The notes beneath the pieces are model-generated. The model was not told where the DNA came from. It did no database searches and saw nothing but the letters and a program-made list of their open reading frames with translations. A stretch of DNA of 64,000 nt from Cristatella mucedo (taxonomy: Eukaryota > Bryozoa > Phylactolaemata > Cristatellidae), in the NCBI GenBank assembly GCA_009760855.2, contig WPIO01000059.1, forward strand, positions 2,232,001 to 2,296,000, in the 5' to 3' direction. This document shows, piece by piece, positions 63,888-64,000 of the stretch. Within the stretch, counting starts at the first letter, position 1; each line of letters opens with the position of its first letter. The position numbers were made by a program, and so were the translations under genes.

Positions 63888-64000
63888 CCGCTCGTCGGCC
63901 CGCTGTACGGCGGCGCGAACGAGGCGGCGTGAAATTCGATGGATACGTTATTAGGATTGGGCGCTACGGCAGTCACTCGAAAGTCAAGCTGGGCACCGCC
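63888..64000 (+). CDS. Possible 5' end of a protein kinase domain (TSSK-like), cut by the window
   Basis: After a good acceptor (CTCGGCCCTCCGGCAG) the plus frame is open to the window end and contains FDGYVIRIGRYGSHSKVKLG. This resembles the start of a Ser/Thr kinase domain of the testis-specific kinase type (GYxLGxTIGEGSYSKVK) with a degenerate glycine loop. An ATG in another frame is at 63939. The match is short, so it may be chance. Confidence 0.3.

Overview
This is a nuclear genomic segment from a GC-rich, repeat-laden animal; I cannot place the lineage more closely. Genes are split by GT..AG introns, a metazoan-type Shaker-like potassium channel and a cytosolic sulfotransferase are present, and tRNA-derived SINEs, L2/CR1-like LINE fragments and hAT relics fill the spaces. 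There is no bacterial-style operon, no rRNA and no CRISPR array.

Genes. A single-exon voltage-gated K+ channel lies at 546-1952 (+). Exons at 6446-6729 and 7979-8155 (-) form the 3' part of an unrecognised gene. A four-exon small type I membrane protein runs 18525-25328 (+). An unrecognised four-exon gene runs 32594-36642 (+). A complete five-exon cytosolic sulfotransferase gene runs 63592 down to 57896 (-); its reading frame joins cleanly across all four introns (846 nt, 281 aa). At the right edge (63888-64000, +) a possible kinase-like exon diverges from the sulfotransferase promoter. Weaker candidates are at 14790-15038 and 43027-43326.

Repeats. Two tRNA-derived SINE families occur in many copies: SINE1 ends in ATTT repeats, and SINE2 ends in a copy of the L2-like LINE 3' tail. 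The L2-like LINE is present as about two dozen fragments, mostly 5'-truncated; the best copy is 43795-44760. A second LINE (LINE-B) is seen only as 3' ends. Two SPIN-like hAT miniature elements are present (8940-9133 and 45355-45736), the second carrying a nested SINE1 and an 8-bp target duplication. A separate decayed hAT transposase is at 54424-54711. Tracts of (CT)n/(GA)n, (CA)n and (AT)n are abundant, together with a 17-bp minisatellite of roughly 38 copies (38765-39415).

The most unusual segment is 47085-53650. It is visibly AT-rich against GC-rich surroundings and holds a decayed rve-type integrase, a reading frame with motifs typical of phage tail-fibre proteins, and unrecognised ORFs on the opposite strand that converge on the integrase. 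Later L2 and LINE-B insertions cut into it. It looks like the relic of a large integrase-bearing, virus-like or Polinton/Ginger-like element. The host genes do not obviously work together; the common theme is retroelement accumulation in introns and intergenic DNA.
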